DNA from: Fidelibacterota bacterium | GTDB taxonomy: Bacteria > Fidelibacterota > Marinisomatia > Marinisomatales > SCKK01 | Assembly: GCA_004124475.1 (NCBI GenBank) | Contig: SCKK01000001.1 | Location: 159,616 to 223,615, forward strand | Length of the DNA: 64,000 bases | Direction of reading: 5' to 3' | Shown: positions 1-9,497 of the stretch, piece after piece | How positions within the stretch are numbered: position 1 is the stretch's first letter | Layout: each line of letters opens with the position of its first letter | Notes under the pieces: generated by a model | The model's input: the letters and a program-made list of their open reading frames with translations, nothing else | Database searches by the model: none | Told to the model about the DNA's origin: nothing | Program-made: the position numbers and the translations under genes

Positions 1-177
1 CGGGACAGGCAGCTTTTTGGTTATCCACAGGATTCGTCAGCTGCCCTGTTAGATAATGTGGAAGAAGGAATATCCTATATAGTGTCTGAACGAAAAGTTC
101 GATTCAAGAAAAAGATGTCATCTTTTAGTTTGAATGTTCGTAAGATCTTCGCCGAACAATTGAAAAATTGGCGATAA
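1..177 (+). CDS. 3' end of a truncated, unrecognised reading frame
   Basis: Frame 1 is open from the window edge to a TAA at 175-177, giving about 58 residues. The last third is encoded by the inverted-repeat element at 76-229, so either a gene has had its 3' end replaced by the element or the frame is open by chance. I recognise no domain. The sequence before the window would decide whether it is real. Confidence 0.25.
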   Translation, partial: RDRQLFGYPQDSSAALLDNVEEGISYIVSERKVRFKKKMSSFSLNVRKIFAEQLKNWR

Positions 178-229
178 AGATGACATCTTTCTTCATTCGG
201 TTTTTTGTTTTTCGGTCAAGCACTATATA
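76..229. repeat. MITE-like element with ~50-bp imperfect inverted repeats
   Basis: The arm at 76-125 (starting TATATAGTG, ending AAAGATGTCATCTTT) is matched by its reverse complement at 176-229 (starting AAAGATGACATCTTT, ending CACTATATA). The innermost 15 bases pair perfectly and the outer part has a few mismatches. The arms enclose about 50 bases with no gene. The size and symmetry fit a miniature inverted-repeat element or a very long hairpin. There is no T-run as in a simple terminator. I saw no second copy in the window. Confidence 0.6.
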
Positions 230-626
230 TCAATCGCTTAGCAGAAAATGGGGCAATAATGGGGCGAAAATTCACGATGAAATACTTTGAATTTGAACCT
301 TTGACTGCCGCCTTGTAAGGGCGGTTTCCCCTCGTCGTGAAGAATAGGTTTGGTGATTGTAAGGTGTCTATTTTGCCCTCAAAAATTAGTATAAATACAG
401 TTGACCCTTTCCCTTATTTTGGATGTGATCAACAATTAAATTAAAACCTCACACCTCATTTGATTTGTGGGATTTTTTGAAATAACTACATAGCAACGTG
501 GGGGGGGTAACTCCCTCCTGGGGTATGGTAGTATTTATCAATATACACGGTTAATATTATTTCAGCTAAAAGGGGTTGCTCTATCACTCATGAAATACTG
601 TATCTTTCTAATGACACAGTGAAAGT
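230..626. other. AT-rich stretch without a recognisable gene
   Basis: This is the region downstream of hsdR (minus strand). I see short homopolymer runs, including eight G at about 499-508, and no long open frame, RNA gene or convincing terminator. Confidence 0.4.
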
Positions 627-3600
627 TTATTGGTTGAGATCATAGATGTACTGGTACACCACATCACACTTCTGAAAATACATATCATCGGAGTAAGGTG
701 GATGGAGAATATCGAGCATTTCCGCAATGGAGAGTTTTACACCAGCTCTGGCTTGCTGTTTTGTCTGCCAATCGAGCGCCATCTTTTCTGTTTTTAGAGT
801 CTGAAGTAATTGTCTGGCTATCGCCTTAGCCTTCTTCTGTTCTTTGCCATTGAGGTCTAAGTCAGGTTTTGTCAGGAGATCAAACACGGCCAGCTCCTCT
901 TCGTTCTCCAGTTCTTCTCGAATATAGCGTCTTTCCTCTTCCCTCAGTTCCTGACTGAGATTTACCAGTTTTTCGAAAACATCATCAAGACTCACAGCAG
1001 GGTGATTGTACTCATTGATGATTTCCTGGAGTTGCTCCTTGAAGTTCATCCGGATCTGGTTCACCTGTATCATTACACTCAGTTTTCTTTCAATGGTCTT
1101 TCTCAATTGCTCAATCTGGATCCGCTTTTTACCTTTATGGTATCTACTCTTGAGCTGTTCAAAATCAACAGTGGAAAGATCATATTGCTGCCAGCCACCT
1201 TTTGGTTCTCTAATCTCAAACCCCTTTACTGACTTGTCCAAGACAGCTTCTACTTGCTGCATTACATCTGATACATCAGGCTTCGGATCAAGAGACCTGA
1301 TATGCTTGACAAGCTTGCGAATAATGTACGCTGTCTCACCCAGTTCCGGCTCTATAGGATCAGGCAAATATGCTCTGTAAACCCTCCTTATAGTCTCGGC
1401 TTTTTGAAGAAACTTCTTTTTGGTATCATCATTGACCAATATTCGGTTAACTGCCTCATCCTTTAGCGCAGTCCGTTCGAACACATCTCTCTCCCTGCGG
1501 ATGACTTCCAAATCAACCTTCAATGGTTTCAGGAACTCCCTGATTTCATCAATGGCCATTATCAGTTGGGACTTAAGCTCATCCTTATTCTTGATGATGG
1601 GTTCCGTATCCCCTCTACCCGAACCCCACACTGCCAGCGCCTTCTCAAGATTCCTGAAGATACCCACATAATCAACGATGATCCCATTCTCCTTATCCTC
1701 GAACACCCTGTTTGCCCTGGCAATGGTCTGCATTAAAGTGTGGTTCCGCATCGGCTTGTCCAGATAGATGGATGAACAGCAGGGAACATCAAAACCTGTC
1801 ATCCACATCGCACATACAAAAACCAGCCTGAACGGGTCCTGAGGATCCTTGAATTTTACATCCAAGTCTTCTTTAACGATTCTTTTCCGATGAGGACGAA
1901 TATCCACACCCTTATTGCGCATGTCATCCACTTCATTCTGGCTGGAGGATACCACCACAGCCATATCCGTTTCTTCCATAAACTCGATCTGATCCAATAG
2001 GACTTTCAGGTCATTCTCCTCAGCAAATGGTATCTGCTCTTTCAAGTCATTAATGGTCTTTTGCCAATGAGCTTGTACCCTGTTATACATCTTGACGGCA
2101 GTCGCCTTGTCTATAGTCACATACATCGCCTTACCTCGGTAACCTCGATTCACAAAGTGGTACACAATATCTTCAGCGATTTTTTCCAGACGGTCATCCC
2201 GGGTAATGACCTGATACATACGACTAAACTCACGCTCCAACTTCTTCTCCTGATCGGGGTTAAGGATTGCCTCATCAACAATGCGGATCATTTCAGGGTT
2301 CAGACATTCTTCCCCGTACGCCGTAAGCTGAACTTCAGGAAGCCGATTTTCATAGTAGAGTGGCACGGTGGCCTTGTCATCCACTGCCTCTTTAAAGTCA
2401 TAAACGCTCACATAGTCCCCGAACACCTCACGGGTTTTCTCTTCCTCACCCTTTATGAGCGGCGTACCTGTAAAGCCGAGAAATGCTGCTTTCGGTAATG
2501 CATCCCGCATATTCTGTGCAAGAACATCATACTGGCTGCGGTGAGCTTCATCAGTTATTACAATGACGTCATCCCGTTCAGACAGCACAGGATGTTTCGC
2601 ACCGTCCTCAGTCTGGAATTTGTGAATGAGGGTGAAAACAAAACGATGATCCTCCCTCAGAAGCTGCCGTAAATGTTTGATGCTCCTGGCGTGAATCTTC
2701 TGCTTGGCTGATATAATGCCAGCGTGTGCAAACTTCTCATAAATCTGCTGATCAAGTTCATTCCTGTCGGTTACAATCACGAATGTCCAATTTCCTGGAA
2801 GTTTCCGCAGAACTTTCTGACTGAAGCACATCATCGAAAAGCTCTTGCCGGTCCCCTGAGTATGCCAAAATACCCCCAAGCGTCTCGCACCCTCACCCTC
2901 ATCCTGTGTCGCACCCTCAACCTGTGTCCTTCTCCCACGGGGAGAAGGATCATAATTCGCTATTTTAGCAATTGTTTTCAGTACGGACTCAGTTTCCTCT
3001 AAAATTTCTTTATTTGAAAATCGTAATATTTTGAAACCTACAGTTTTTAGCTGGTTATCACGAAATTCATCTTTTTCTTTTTGATCCTTTTGATCATGTA
3101 TTTTTCCATCACATTCAATAATCAGTTTCAAACTGTGACAATAAAAATCAACGATATAGTTCAGAATCTGATGCTGACGACGGAATTTTAGGTTAAGAAA
3201 CTGGCGATTTCTCAGTATTGCCCATAGAAGTTCTTCTGCTTTTGTATGTTTCTTTCTTAGTTGACGTGCAGTTTCAGTTAAGCCAGCAAATTCAAACCCA
3301 CCACGATAATGTACTTTGTTCTCCTTCTCCTCTGATGAGAAGGCAGGGTTGAGGTTCCTCTCCCCTTGGGAAGGGACAGAGGCGAACTTATTCTTCCTCT
3401 CCCCCTGGGAGAGTTCAGGGGTGATTTCGTTCTTCCTCTCCTCTTGAGAGAGGACCGAGGTGAAATTGTTCTTCCTCTCCCCTTGAGAGAGGACAGAGGT
3501 GAAATTGTTCTTCCTCTCCCTCTGGGAGAGGACAGAGGTGAGGGATGCAATTGCATTATTCACCCCAAGATACTGATGGTTCTTCGCAATCTGTTTGATA

Positions 3601-4415
3601 AGGGGACCGTGTTCGGTGGTAAACAATACAAAGTTCTCCAGTATATCCAGAATACGATCCTTGGGACAGATGGCACGAATGAGTGTTTCCAGGTCTACGC
3701 GCCCTTCCTCTCCTTCATCGTTGATTTTTTTCCAGTCAGAGAAGTGCTCCCATTCGGCTGTGAGACTCCCCGCCTTTGCTTCACGGGCATTGGACAAGAG
3801 AATGATTCCGTTATGCCAGAGCAGGTTGGGTATGGTGTCTTTGTAATCCCGCAGGTTGTCGTTATAAGCGTGGTGAAGCCCCACGGATGGTTCCTTCAGT
3901 TCCATAAGGAGTAAAGGAATACCATTGATGAACCCCACCAAGTCCGGACGCTTCCTGTACATTGAACCCTTGACCCAAAACTGGCTTACCAGCAGGAAAT
4001 GATTCTGCTCGGGGTTCTCCCAGTCTATGACTTTGACCCGTTCGGTCTGTTCGTTACCGTCCTCATTACGATAGGTGACAGGAATGCCGTTCTTGAGGTA
4101 TCCGTAAACTTCCCTGTTAGCTCCCACAAGGCTCATGGCGGAGCGATCTGCCCTAAGAATTTCAACAGCCTGATTGAGTACATTATCGTTCAGATCTGGG
4201 TTCAGTTGCTTAAGGGAATAGACAAGATAGCGTGTGAGAACAATTTCTGTCTGTTCAGTACGCCCGAGGAAAGAAGGATCACCTTCAATCTCATATTCAG
4301 CATAGATGATTTCCCAACCCAGCTCTTCGAAGACGAGCATGGATTGGAGTTCTACTGCTTCTTCGGAATCGGGATTGGCGGCTTCGATCCTGGCTAATAT
4401 CTTATCTCGGGTCAA
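627..4415 (-). CDS. hsdR: Type I restriction enzyme HsdR with an internal DUF559 nuclease domain
   Basis: This is the motor and cleavage subunit of a type I restriction enzyme. It has 1262 residues, about 220 more than usual. The N-terminal PD-(D/E)XK nuclease is visible near residues 158-177 (PDLVGF...MELKEP). The SF2 translocase follows, with Walker A HTQGTGKS near residue 517, DEAH near 620 and a helicase C half ending MRNHTLMQTIARANR. Residues of about 293-510 are foreign to the family: five 13-residue repeats (TSVLSQGERKNNF type) and then a DUF559/Vsr-like endonuclease (LLWAILRNRQ, FRRQH, IVDFYC, ECDGKIH, ILRFSN). The frame continues straight into the ATPase. The start is TTG at 4415, overlapping the hsdS stop by 4 bases; residues 17-34 (SEEAVEL to LGWE) match the family N-terminus and support it. 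Whether the insertion leaves an active enzyme is unknown. Confidence 0.92.
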   Translation of the reverse strand: MTRDKILARIEAANPDSEEAVELQSMLVFEELGWEIIYAEYEIEGDPSFLGRTEQTEIVLTRYLVYSLKQLNPDLNDNVLNQAVEILRADRSAMSLVGANREVYGYLKNGIPVTYRNEDGNEQTERVKVIDWENPEQNHFLLVSQFWVKGSMYRKRPDLVGFINGIPLLLMELKEPSVGLHHAYNDNLRDYKDTIPNLLWHNGIILLSNAREAKAGSLTAEWEHFSDWKKINDEGEEGRVDLETLIRAICPKDRILDILENFVLFTTEHGPLIKQIAKNHQYLGVNNAIASLTSVLSQRERKNNFTSVLSQGERKNNFTSVLSQEERKNEITPELSQGERKNKFASVPSQGERNLNPAFSSEEKENKVHYRGGFEFAGLTETARQLRKKHTKAEELLWAILRNRQFLNLKFRRQHQILNYIVDFYCHSLKLIIECDGKIHDQKDQKEKDEFRDNQLKTVGFKILRFSNKEILEETESVLKTIAKIANYDPSPRGRRTQVEGATQDEGEGARRLGVFWHTQGTGKSFSMMCFSQKVLRKLPGNWTFVIVTDRNELDQQIYEKFAHAGIISAKQKIHARSIKHLRQLLREDHRFVFTLIHKFQTEDGAKHPVLSERDDVIVITDEAHRSQYDVLAQNMRDALPKAAFLGFTGTPLIKGEEEKTREVFGDYVSVYDFKEAVDDKATVPLYYENRLPEVQLTAYGEECLNPEMIRIVDEAILNPDQEKKLEREFSRMYQVITRDDRLEKIAEDIVYHFVNRGYRGKAMYVTIDKATAVKMYNRVQAHWQKTINDLKEQIPFAEENDLKVLLDQIEFMEETDMAVVVSSSQNEVDDMRNKGVDIRPHRKRIVKEDLDVKFKDPQDPFRLVFVCAMWMTGFDVPCCSSIYLDKPMRNHTLMQTIARANRVFEDKENGIIVDYVGIFRNLEKALAVWGSGRGDTEPIIKNKDELKSQLIMAIDEIREFLKPLKVDLEVIRRERDVFERTALKDEAVNRILVNDDTKKKFLQKAETIRRVYRAYLPDPIEPELGETAYIIRKLVKHIRSLDPKPDVSDVMQQVEAVLDKSVKGFEIREPKGGWQQYDLSTVDFEQLKSRYHKGKKRIQIEQLRKTIERKLSVMIQVNQIRMNFKEQLQEIINEYNHPAVSLDDVFEKLVNLSQELREEERRYIREELENEEELAVFDLLTKPDLDLNGKEQKKAKAIARQLLQTLKTEKMALDWQTKQQARAGVKLSIAEMLDILHPPYSDDMYFQKCDVVYQYIYDLNQ
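2928..2948. repeat. Palindrome closing the DUF559 insertion in hsdR
   Basis: CCTTCTCCC-ACG-GGGAGAAGG is a perfect 9-bp stem with a 3-base loop. It is read in frame as PSPRGRR and followed by short repeats (QVEGATQDEGEGA). It lies on the far side of the DUF559 domain from the 39-bp repeats, so the nuclease is bracketed by similar hairpins. Confidence 0.7.
3354..3539 (-). repeat. 39-bp tandem coding repeats, each a hairpin
   Basis: There are four full 39-base units and one partial unit, read in frame inside hsdR. Each unit contains a hairpin of the type CCTCTCCC-TCT-GGGAGAGG. The units encode TSVLSQRERKNNF and close variants. They stand at the 5' side (hsdR orientation) of the DUF559 domain. 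They have no unique spacers, so this is not a CRISPR array. Confidence 0.85.
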
Positions 4416-5704
4416 GATTCAGCTCCGATATCTATATCCAGTTCTGATACATCCACCTTACCTGAAATGAGCTTGGGTAGTAATAAGTCTCGGCTTTGGC
4501 GAAGAGTATTGTTTTGATAATCTAATAATATGATTTCATTAATTAATGGATTGCAAAGGGTTTCAAATTCTCCAATCAATTCAATTCGTGGTAAAATTAT
4601 CTTTATATTACCAATATCTTGACCACTGATGTTTGGCTGTGCTGCACCTTGTGCAACATTATAAATGGTCGTTTGAAACTCTACAGATTTTGTAATCTGA
4701 TAAATGAACTGATTAGTTGTATTGAAGCCATAAATAGGAAAAAACTTTCCAACCCGTTGATTAAGCAGATATTCGCCCTTTGCTTTTAGCATAATGCCAA
4801 CTTTTCCAACTTGTGCTCCAGTCATTGCAATTAGCAAATCCCCAATACTTAATTTAAAATTCCATGCTCTTTGATCAACGGTCTCACGTGCAATGTATTG
4901 AATGTTATTTAAGTCAACGTAATTACTCTGGATATTTTTGATTTTTACAATTCCATAGTCTCCAGAATTATTCATGTTGTTACTTCTAAATGCAAAACCA
5001 GATTTGACAGTATACAAATCGGAAATATTTCCGATTTCCCACCCCTCTGGAATCATCCCCAATTCACTGTCCACCAGTTTATCATTTTCGTGGCCCGGGT
5101 ATTTGAAATCCACAAACCATTCTTTGTAGATACGTTGTGCCATTTCTTCCAAAATGGCAATGCGGCGTGTGTTGTTTTGAATCAGGTCGTCATAAGCAGA
5201 GAGGATGCCGGCGATTTTGCGTTGAGTTGGTAATGGGGGAAGTGGGACAGCTAAATTACATAATTCGCTTCCTCTAATACCTTTTACATTGACACCTGTT
5301 GATATTGAAAGAATTGATCCCCGACCTTGGGGTGATTTAAAATAGTAATAATAAAATTTTGAATAGACTTTTGAATGGTCTAACCTGACTCTGATGATTG
5401 ACGATTCAAATACAGTAAGCTCATTTGGATTTACTACTAATGAACATTTACCTGATCCTTCTTCAACAACTGATCTTCTTGCAAATAGCAAGTCACCATC
5501 AATTATTGAATATTTCCCTTTTTCAATGTCCGTTAATTCAATCCTTTTCATTTTTTGGGAAGAAATAAAGTCATATCCAAAAAGCTCACCCATGTTTACT
5601 ACTTTACAACCAGTCCCATGAAATTCTTTACTTTTATATATTCCATTTCTTGATGGGATTGAATAAACTGTATTAAACGAATCGGATTCCCAGGTAGTAT
5701 TCAT
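4412..5704 (-). CDS. hsdS: Type I restriction-modification specificity subunit HsdS
   Basis: This 430-residue protein is the target-recognition subunit, which pairs with HsdM and HsdR. It has two target-recognition domains, at about 1-145 and 225-370. The first is followed by the conserved helical spacer LPPLPTQRKIAGILSAYDD...ILEEMAQRIYKEWFVDF, and the second by a weaker copy at the C-terminus (LRQSRDLLLPKLISGKVDV). The length is normal. The ATG at 5704 overlaps the TGA of a tiny upstream frame, and the stop overlaps the TTG of hsdR, so translation is probably coupled. The N-terminal domain starts rather abruptly compared with many HsdS proteins, so some N-terminal sequence may have been lost. 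Confidence 0.9.
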   Translation of the reverse strand: MNTTWESDSFNTVYSIPSRNGIYKSKEFHGTGCKVVNMGELFGYDFISSQKMKRIELTDIEKGKYSIIDGDLLFARRSVVEEGSGKCSLVVNPNELTVFESSIIRVRLDHSKVYSKFYYYYFKSPQGRGSILSISTGVNVKGIRGSELCNLAVPLPPLPTQRKIAGILSAYDDLIQNNTRRIAILEEMAQRIYKEWFVDFKYPGHENDKLVDSELGMIPEGWEIGNISDLYTVKSGFAFRSNNMNNSGDYGIVKIKNIQSNYVDLNNIQYIARETVDQRAWNFKLSIGDLLIAMTGAQVGKVGIMLKAKGEYLLNQRVGKFFPIYGFNTTNQFIYQITKSVEFQTTIYNVAQGAAQPNISGQDIGNIKIILPRIELIGEFETLCNPLINEIILLDYQNNTLRQSRDLLLPKLISGKVDVSELDIDIGAES

Positions 5705-5781
5705 CCCAGCAACTCCGCAATATTCCCCCCAATCCGCTCTTCTCCCGATAAAATCGGGACTTCACTATTTTGAACAATCAT
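5701..5781 (-). CDS. 26-codon ORF coupled to hsdS
   Basis: An ATG at 5781 opens a frame (MIVQNSEVPILSG...ELLG) that ends in a TGA overlapping the hsdS start as ATGA. It contains, in frame, a small palindrome CCCGATAAAATCGGG at 5744-5758. It could be a leader peptide or a remnant of a longer gene. I recognise no family. Confidence 0.3.
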   Translation of the reverse strand: MIVQNSEVPILSGEERIGGNIAELLG

Positions 5782-5856
5782 TCTTTTTCTTCCAATGTTT
5801 TTATGGTTACAACCCACTTTTCTACCCACCCTTTTTCCATTTTCTACCAACCCCCA

Positions 5857-6295
5857 TTATTCATAAGATTTACCAGATGTATTTTCAATTTCCGGAATAA
5901 TCCATACGCCACCTCTATCGCCGCCAATTCTCTCTAACACCCTATATTCCTTTAGTTTAGCGATGTGTTTATCCACGGTGGTTGTGCTGGTACCAATATT
6001 TTTCGCAATCTCTTTAATGGTAATTTTTGGATGAAGCCATATTTGTTCTAATACCTTCCAGGCGTTTTCTACCAACCTTACATCTAATTTTTCTACCCAC
6101 CCTTTTTGTATTTTCTCCCAACTCATACTTGCGGGGTAGTTGCAGGGTAATCTGTTTTTTAGTGCGTTTCAAAGTTAAAATAAATGACTGACCCGAATTG
6201 GTAACTTTCGGTTCCGGCAAGTCATATTCTAACATACAGTCTTTCATATTCTTGATGCCTGTTCCCCAGCGTCTAAACTGTTGCAAATTTTGCAA
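5857..6295 (-). pseudogene. Frameshifted C-terminal remnant of a COG2865/AlbA_2-type transcriptional regulator
   Basis: One frame (6295 down to about 6120) reads RRWGTGIKNMKDCMLEYDLPEPKV, the typical end of the COG2865 divergent ATPase-like domain. A second frame (6126 to 5857) supplies the winged-helix tail (KITIKEIAKNIGTSTTTVDKHIAKLK). They join only with a frameshift near 6120, and the N-terminal half is missing. Such regulators often sit in type I restriction loci. Here the gene is dead, fused at the DNA level to the RhuM fragment upstream. Confidence 0.7.
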
Positions 6296-6494
6296 CAGTT
6301 GACTTCTTGCTTAGTTCACTGGTCTTATAGATATTTCTAACATGTCTCGAAATAACTGATTTATCACGCTGGAACAGCATAGACAACTCATTCAAGTTTA
6401 ACCATAACGATTCCTCGACTAATTTGACATCCAGGTATGTTGTTCCATCCGGACTTTTGTAAATAATGATTTTACCTTTGTTCTGTTTATTCAT
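6273..6494 (-). pseudogene. N-terminal fragment of a RhuM-family protein
   Basis: The 73 residues match the beginning of RhuM (virulence-protein) homologues: IIIYKSPDGTTYLDVKLVEESLWLNLNELSMLFQRDKSVISRHVRNIY...ELSKKSTVAKFATV. The family is normally over 300 residues, so only the DNA-binding-like N-terminus remains. The frame runs into the COG2865 fragment with a 23-base overlap. RhuM genes are common passengers between hsdM and hsdS, which fits the position here. Confidence 0.75.
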
Positions 6495-8092
6495 TATTTT
6501 AACGTTATTAGAGTTTGAACATTACTTGCAATTCTCTTTTCCAATTTTCTTGCTTCGCTGTTCAGAGATTCCAGTTCTTCATTCAATTCTTTCAGCCGTA
6601 CTTTAAAGTCCACACCGTCATCGTCGGCTTCAGCCACACCCACATATCGGCCTGGGTTCAGGCTCCAGCCCTGTGCTTCAATTTCTTCAATCGTGGCAAC
6701 CTTGCATAAGCCTTTAATGTCCAGGTATCTCCCTTCAGGAAATTCTTTGCAGAAAAGTTCATACCCTTCGGAATCAACTCCAATACTTTCTCCCCTGTAT
6801 GCTCGAACGATATAGTGCAGAAAATCTATCTGATCATCGGTAAAGTCACGATGAGCACGGTCAATCTGGCGGTAAATACTCCGTGCATCAATAAAAAGGA
6901 CAGTATCAGACCCACGCACTTCTGTTCTCCTTCCCCCAGTGGGGGAAGGCAGGGATGGGGGTAAGGCATGTTTGCCTTTATCAAAGAACCACAACGTCAC
7001 AGGCAGGGTTACCGTATAGAAGAAGTTGGATGAGATGGCTACTATCACGTCTACATTGCCGCTCTCAATGAGCTTCTGGCGTATGTCAAGCTCACTCTAA
7101 CGGGCATCAGCCGCAGAATTAGTCATCACAAAACCTGCCCTTCCTTTGTCATTCAAGGCAGAGTAAAAGTCCTGAATCCAAAGATAATTGGCATTGTCCG
7201 CCCTGGGAATGCCCAACACATACCGTGGGTCATCCTTAATCCGTTCCTTATCCACGCCATTCACGTTAAAGGGGGGATTAGCCATCACAAAGTCAAACCT
7301 CCCCAGACTGTTGTGTTGGTCTTCATAGTAGGTATTCCCTTGCTTTATTCCCTCGGTAGGTAGGCCGTGAACTGCCAGGTTCATCCTGCACAAGCGGACG
7401 GTATGGTCTTTGAATTCCTGTCCGAAGAGGGTCAATTCTTTGGTAGCCGAATGCTGGTGTTCTTCCACAAATCGTGCTGATTGAATAAACATTCCTCCCG
7501 AGCCACAAGCAGGGTCGTAAATCCTGCCATGATAAGGCTCAATAATGTTTACAATGAGCCTGACGATGGAAGTGGGTGTATAGAACTCTCCACCACCTCT
7601 ACCTTCGGTCATGGCAAACTTGCCCAGGAAGTATTCATTAATCTTGCCAAAAACATCGCCTTCAATGTCCATTGAAATGCTATTGAAGATCTTTAATAAT
7701 TCCACCAGCAATGGATTCTCAAGCCGCTGATATTCACGAGGCAGCACACCCCGAATGTCTTCATTCTCCCTCTCGATAGCCTCCATTGCCTCATTAATGG
7801 CCTTCCCTATATCTGAACCTTCGGGGAGTTGTATCAGGTGGGAAAATCGAGCTTTCTCAGGAAGGTATAGGACACCCCTTGCTTGGTACTGTAATTTGAC
7901 CAAGCTACCAGTGTCAGTGCCTTTTAGTCCCAGCTCTGTTTCTGCCAGGGAGAATCGGTAGTCGGCATATTTCAGAAAGATCAGGCCCAGGACGGGTCTT
8001 GAATATTCCTGTGCTGTAAGAGCTGAATTGGCTCTTAGCTGGTCTGCAGCTTCCCACAATCTTTTTTCAAGATTGTTATTGGGCGAAGGCAT
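6494..8092 (-). pseudogene. hsdM: Type I DNA adenine methyltransferase HsdM with an in-frame amber codon
   Basis: HsdM methylates adenine at the site chosen by HsdS. The first part (8092-7100, 331 residues) has the N-terminal helical domain, SAM motif I DPACGSGG and the catalytic motif NPPFN. A TAG at 7099-7097 follows NSAADAR, and the same frame then continues with [17 protein letters not shown] and the rest of the protein to 6494. Homologues have a serine at this point, so a TCG-to-TAG change is the simplest reading. A GTG at 7048 could restart the 184-residue tail. A palindrome-encoded insert ([14 protein letters not shown]) interrupts the tail between FFDKGK and VLFIDAR. The start ATG at 8092 has an AGG seven bases upstream. 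The gene is either inactive, read through, or affected by a sequencing error. Confidence 0.85.
6929..6949. repeat. Palindrome inserted in hsdM
   Basis: CCTTCCCCC-AGT-GGGGGAAGG is a perfect 9-bp stem with a 3-base loop. It is read in frame as part of a roughly 16-residue insert absent from HsdM relatives. It is of the same general kind as the palindromes flanking DUF559 in hsdR. Confidence 0.75.
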
Positions 8093-8687
8093 GATTACCT
8101 ATTTGACTGAACTACAGGTGAATTAGAATACATAAAGTCTATTTATAGAACCCATACTGTAAATGAGAGTGGCTTGGCAATTCTGATCCTATCTTCCCCT
8201 TTACTGTAGTGCTGATATATGAATTTGGTTAATTCTTTTAAATCTCTCACAAATCGAATTTAACACCCCAACAATAAAAAGCAACAAAAAAGGGGACAGC
8301 TCTAATGAACCTTCCCCTTCTTTATCCGCAGAAAGTCAGTGTTATGACTTATGTTTAAACTAACTTCTCATTACTCAAATTGCAATGCTAATTCTGTATG
8401 CGTATTTTCAGGTACTTTTAATGGAAGAGATCTTAATGCGACTAGAATGTTCAATTAAAGGAGCGGATCATTTAAACAATACCATCTTCCTCATCTGCAC
8501 AATAAGGTAGCTCAGGGGTGGGAAAATTCTATCCTCCAAACACCCAAAATGAAAATTTATATTTTTTATAATCTCAAACTCTAAAAATCACGCTACACGC
8601 TTTCCACGTCCGGAGCAGCGCGGGTTAAGTAACATAATATCATTGTTTTGACAAGTTTTCATAAATAGTGAAGTGTTCATGCGCGGG
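8093..8687. other. Non-coding stretch between hsdM and the Abi-like gene
   Basis: No supported gene. It holds the hsdM promoter region at its left end. A 10-base direct repeat (GCGCGGGTTA) occurs at 8618-8627 and 8681-8690, just beyond the stop of the Abi-like gene. I could not recognise a terminator or an attC site here. Confidence 0.4.
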
Positions 8688-9497
8688 TTATATGGCACTC
8701 TCGCGTCTCCTTTGGTCTAGCGTTTCTGTCCCCAGCCTTATTAAGATACCAACGGTGTAGATGAATGCTTCGACCTCTACCATCGTCGGATTAGGCTTTG
8801 GCTTTGCCTGACTTGCTCCATGCCGAAATGCATGAGCATACTGTGACATTTCCTTAGCTATACTCTTAAACTTCTGCGAGGCATTTATTTTGCTGACAAA
8901 CAGCTCACGGATATCGTCGAACTTCTTATCGGTGTCACACACCTCTTTCGCCATTGCCTCTAGAGAATCGTATGCGTCCGTGACTGCATCATTCAGGAAC
9001 CTGGTGTTTTTACGTGCTCGAAGAAGGTGATTTAAGGCTTTTGTGAAAGGCTCATATACAGTAGACAGGCCACTATTCTTTAGCCATTCGAGCGGATCGT
9101 CCACCAACTTGTCATCCAATAGTCGTGCTCCCCTAGGGATGAACTCACCGTCTCTCCAATCGACTCCAAGATCGATATCGGCAGCTTCCAACTCTTTATG
9201 GATTTGGTCCGAAAGAGAGGAAGAAGTTAGGTGTATATATCCTGTGTCATCGTGGGGCAGCAGAGTCACGAGTCGCCCTAGCATGTCGAGCATTCGGTGG
9301 AAGTCATCCTGTACGATTTTCTCAAAAATGGCTAAATTCGTTACCGTCTTTCCCAAAGCTCTTGAGGCCAATTGTAACTCATTTCTGGATACACCTGGAT
9401 AACTAGGGAAGAGGACATACATCATGCGAGATACGAAGCGCCGCTGTGCTTCACCAGCGTCTATCTCTAAATTCGTGAAGCGTTGATAGAATTTCAT
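8688..9497 (-). CDS. Hypothetical protein with an Abi-like C-terminal region
   Basis: This is a soluble 269-residue protein without signal peptide or membrane helices. The C-terminal third (DAYDSLEAMAKEVC, ELFVSKINASQKFKSIAKEM, AHAFRHGAS, EAFIYTVGILIRLG) resembles the alpha-helical C-terminal domain of abortive-infection-like proteins, which often accompany restriction systems. I cannot assign the N-terminal part. Its position left of an integrase-leader copy and its orientation away from it would also suit an integron cassette, but I see no attC. The ATG at 9497 is the first plausible start. Confidence 0.6.
   Translation of the reverse strand: MKFYQRFTNLEIDAGEAQRRFVSRMMYVLFPSYPGVSRNELQLASRALGKTVTNLAIFEKIVQDDFHRMLDMLGRLVTLLPHDDTGYIHLTSSSLSDQIHKELEAADIDLGVDWRDGEFIPRGARLLDDKLVDDPLEWLKNSGLSTVYEPFTKALNHLLRARKNTRFLNDAVTDAYDSLEAMAKEVCDTDKKFDDIRELFVSKINASQKFKSIAKEMSQYAHAFRHGASQAKPKPNPTMVEVEAFIYTVGILIRLGTETLDQRRRESAI

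Noticed and set aside
3354..3539. Regular 39-bp repeats as a possible CRISPR array
   Set aside because: The units are contiguous with no unique spacers, are translated in the hsdR frame and each forms a hairpin.
8618..8690. attC site behind the Abi-like gene
   Set aside because: There is a 10-base direct repeat, but no GTTRRRY/RYYYAAC pair in inverted orientation.
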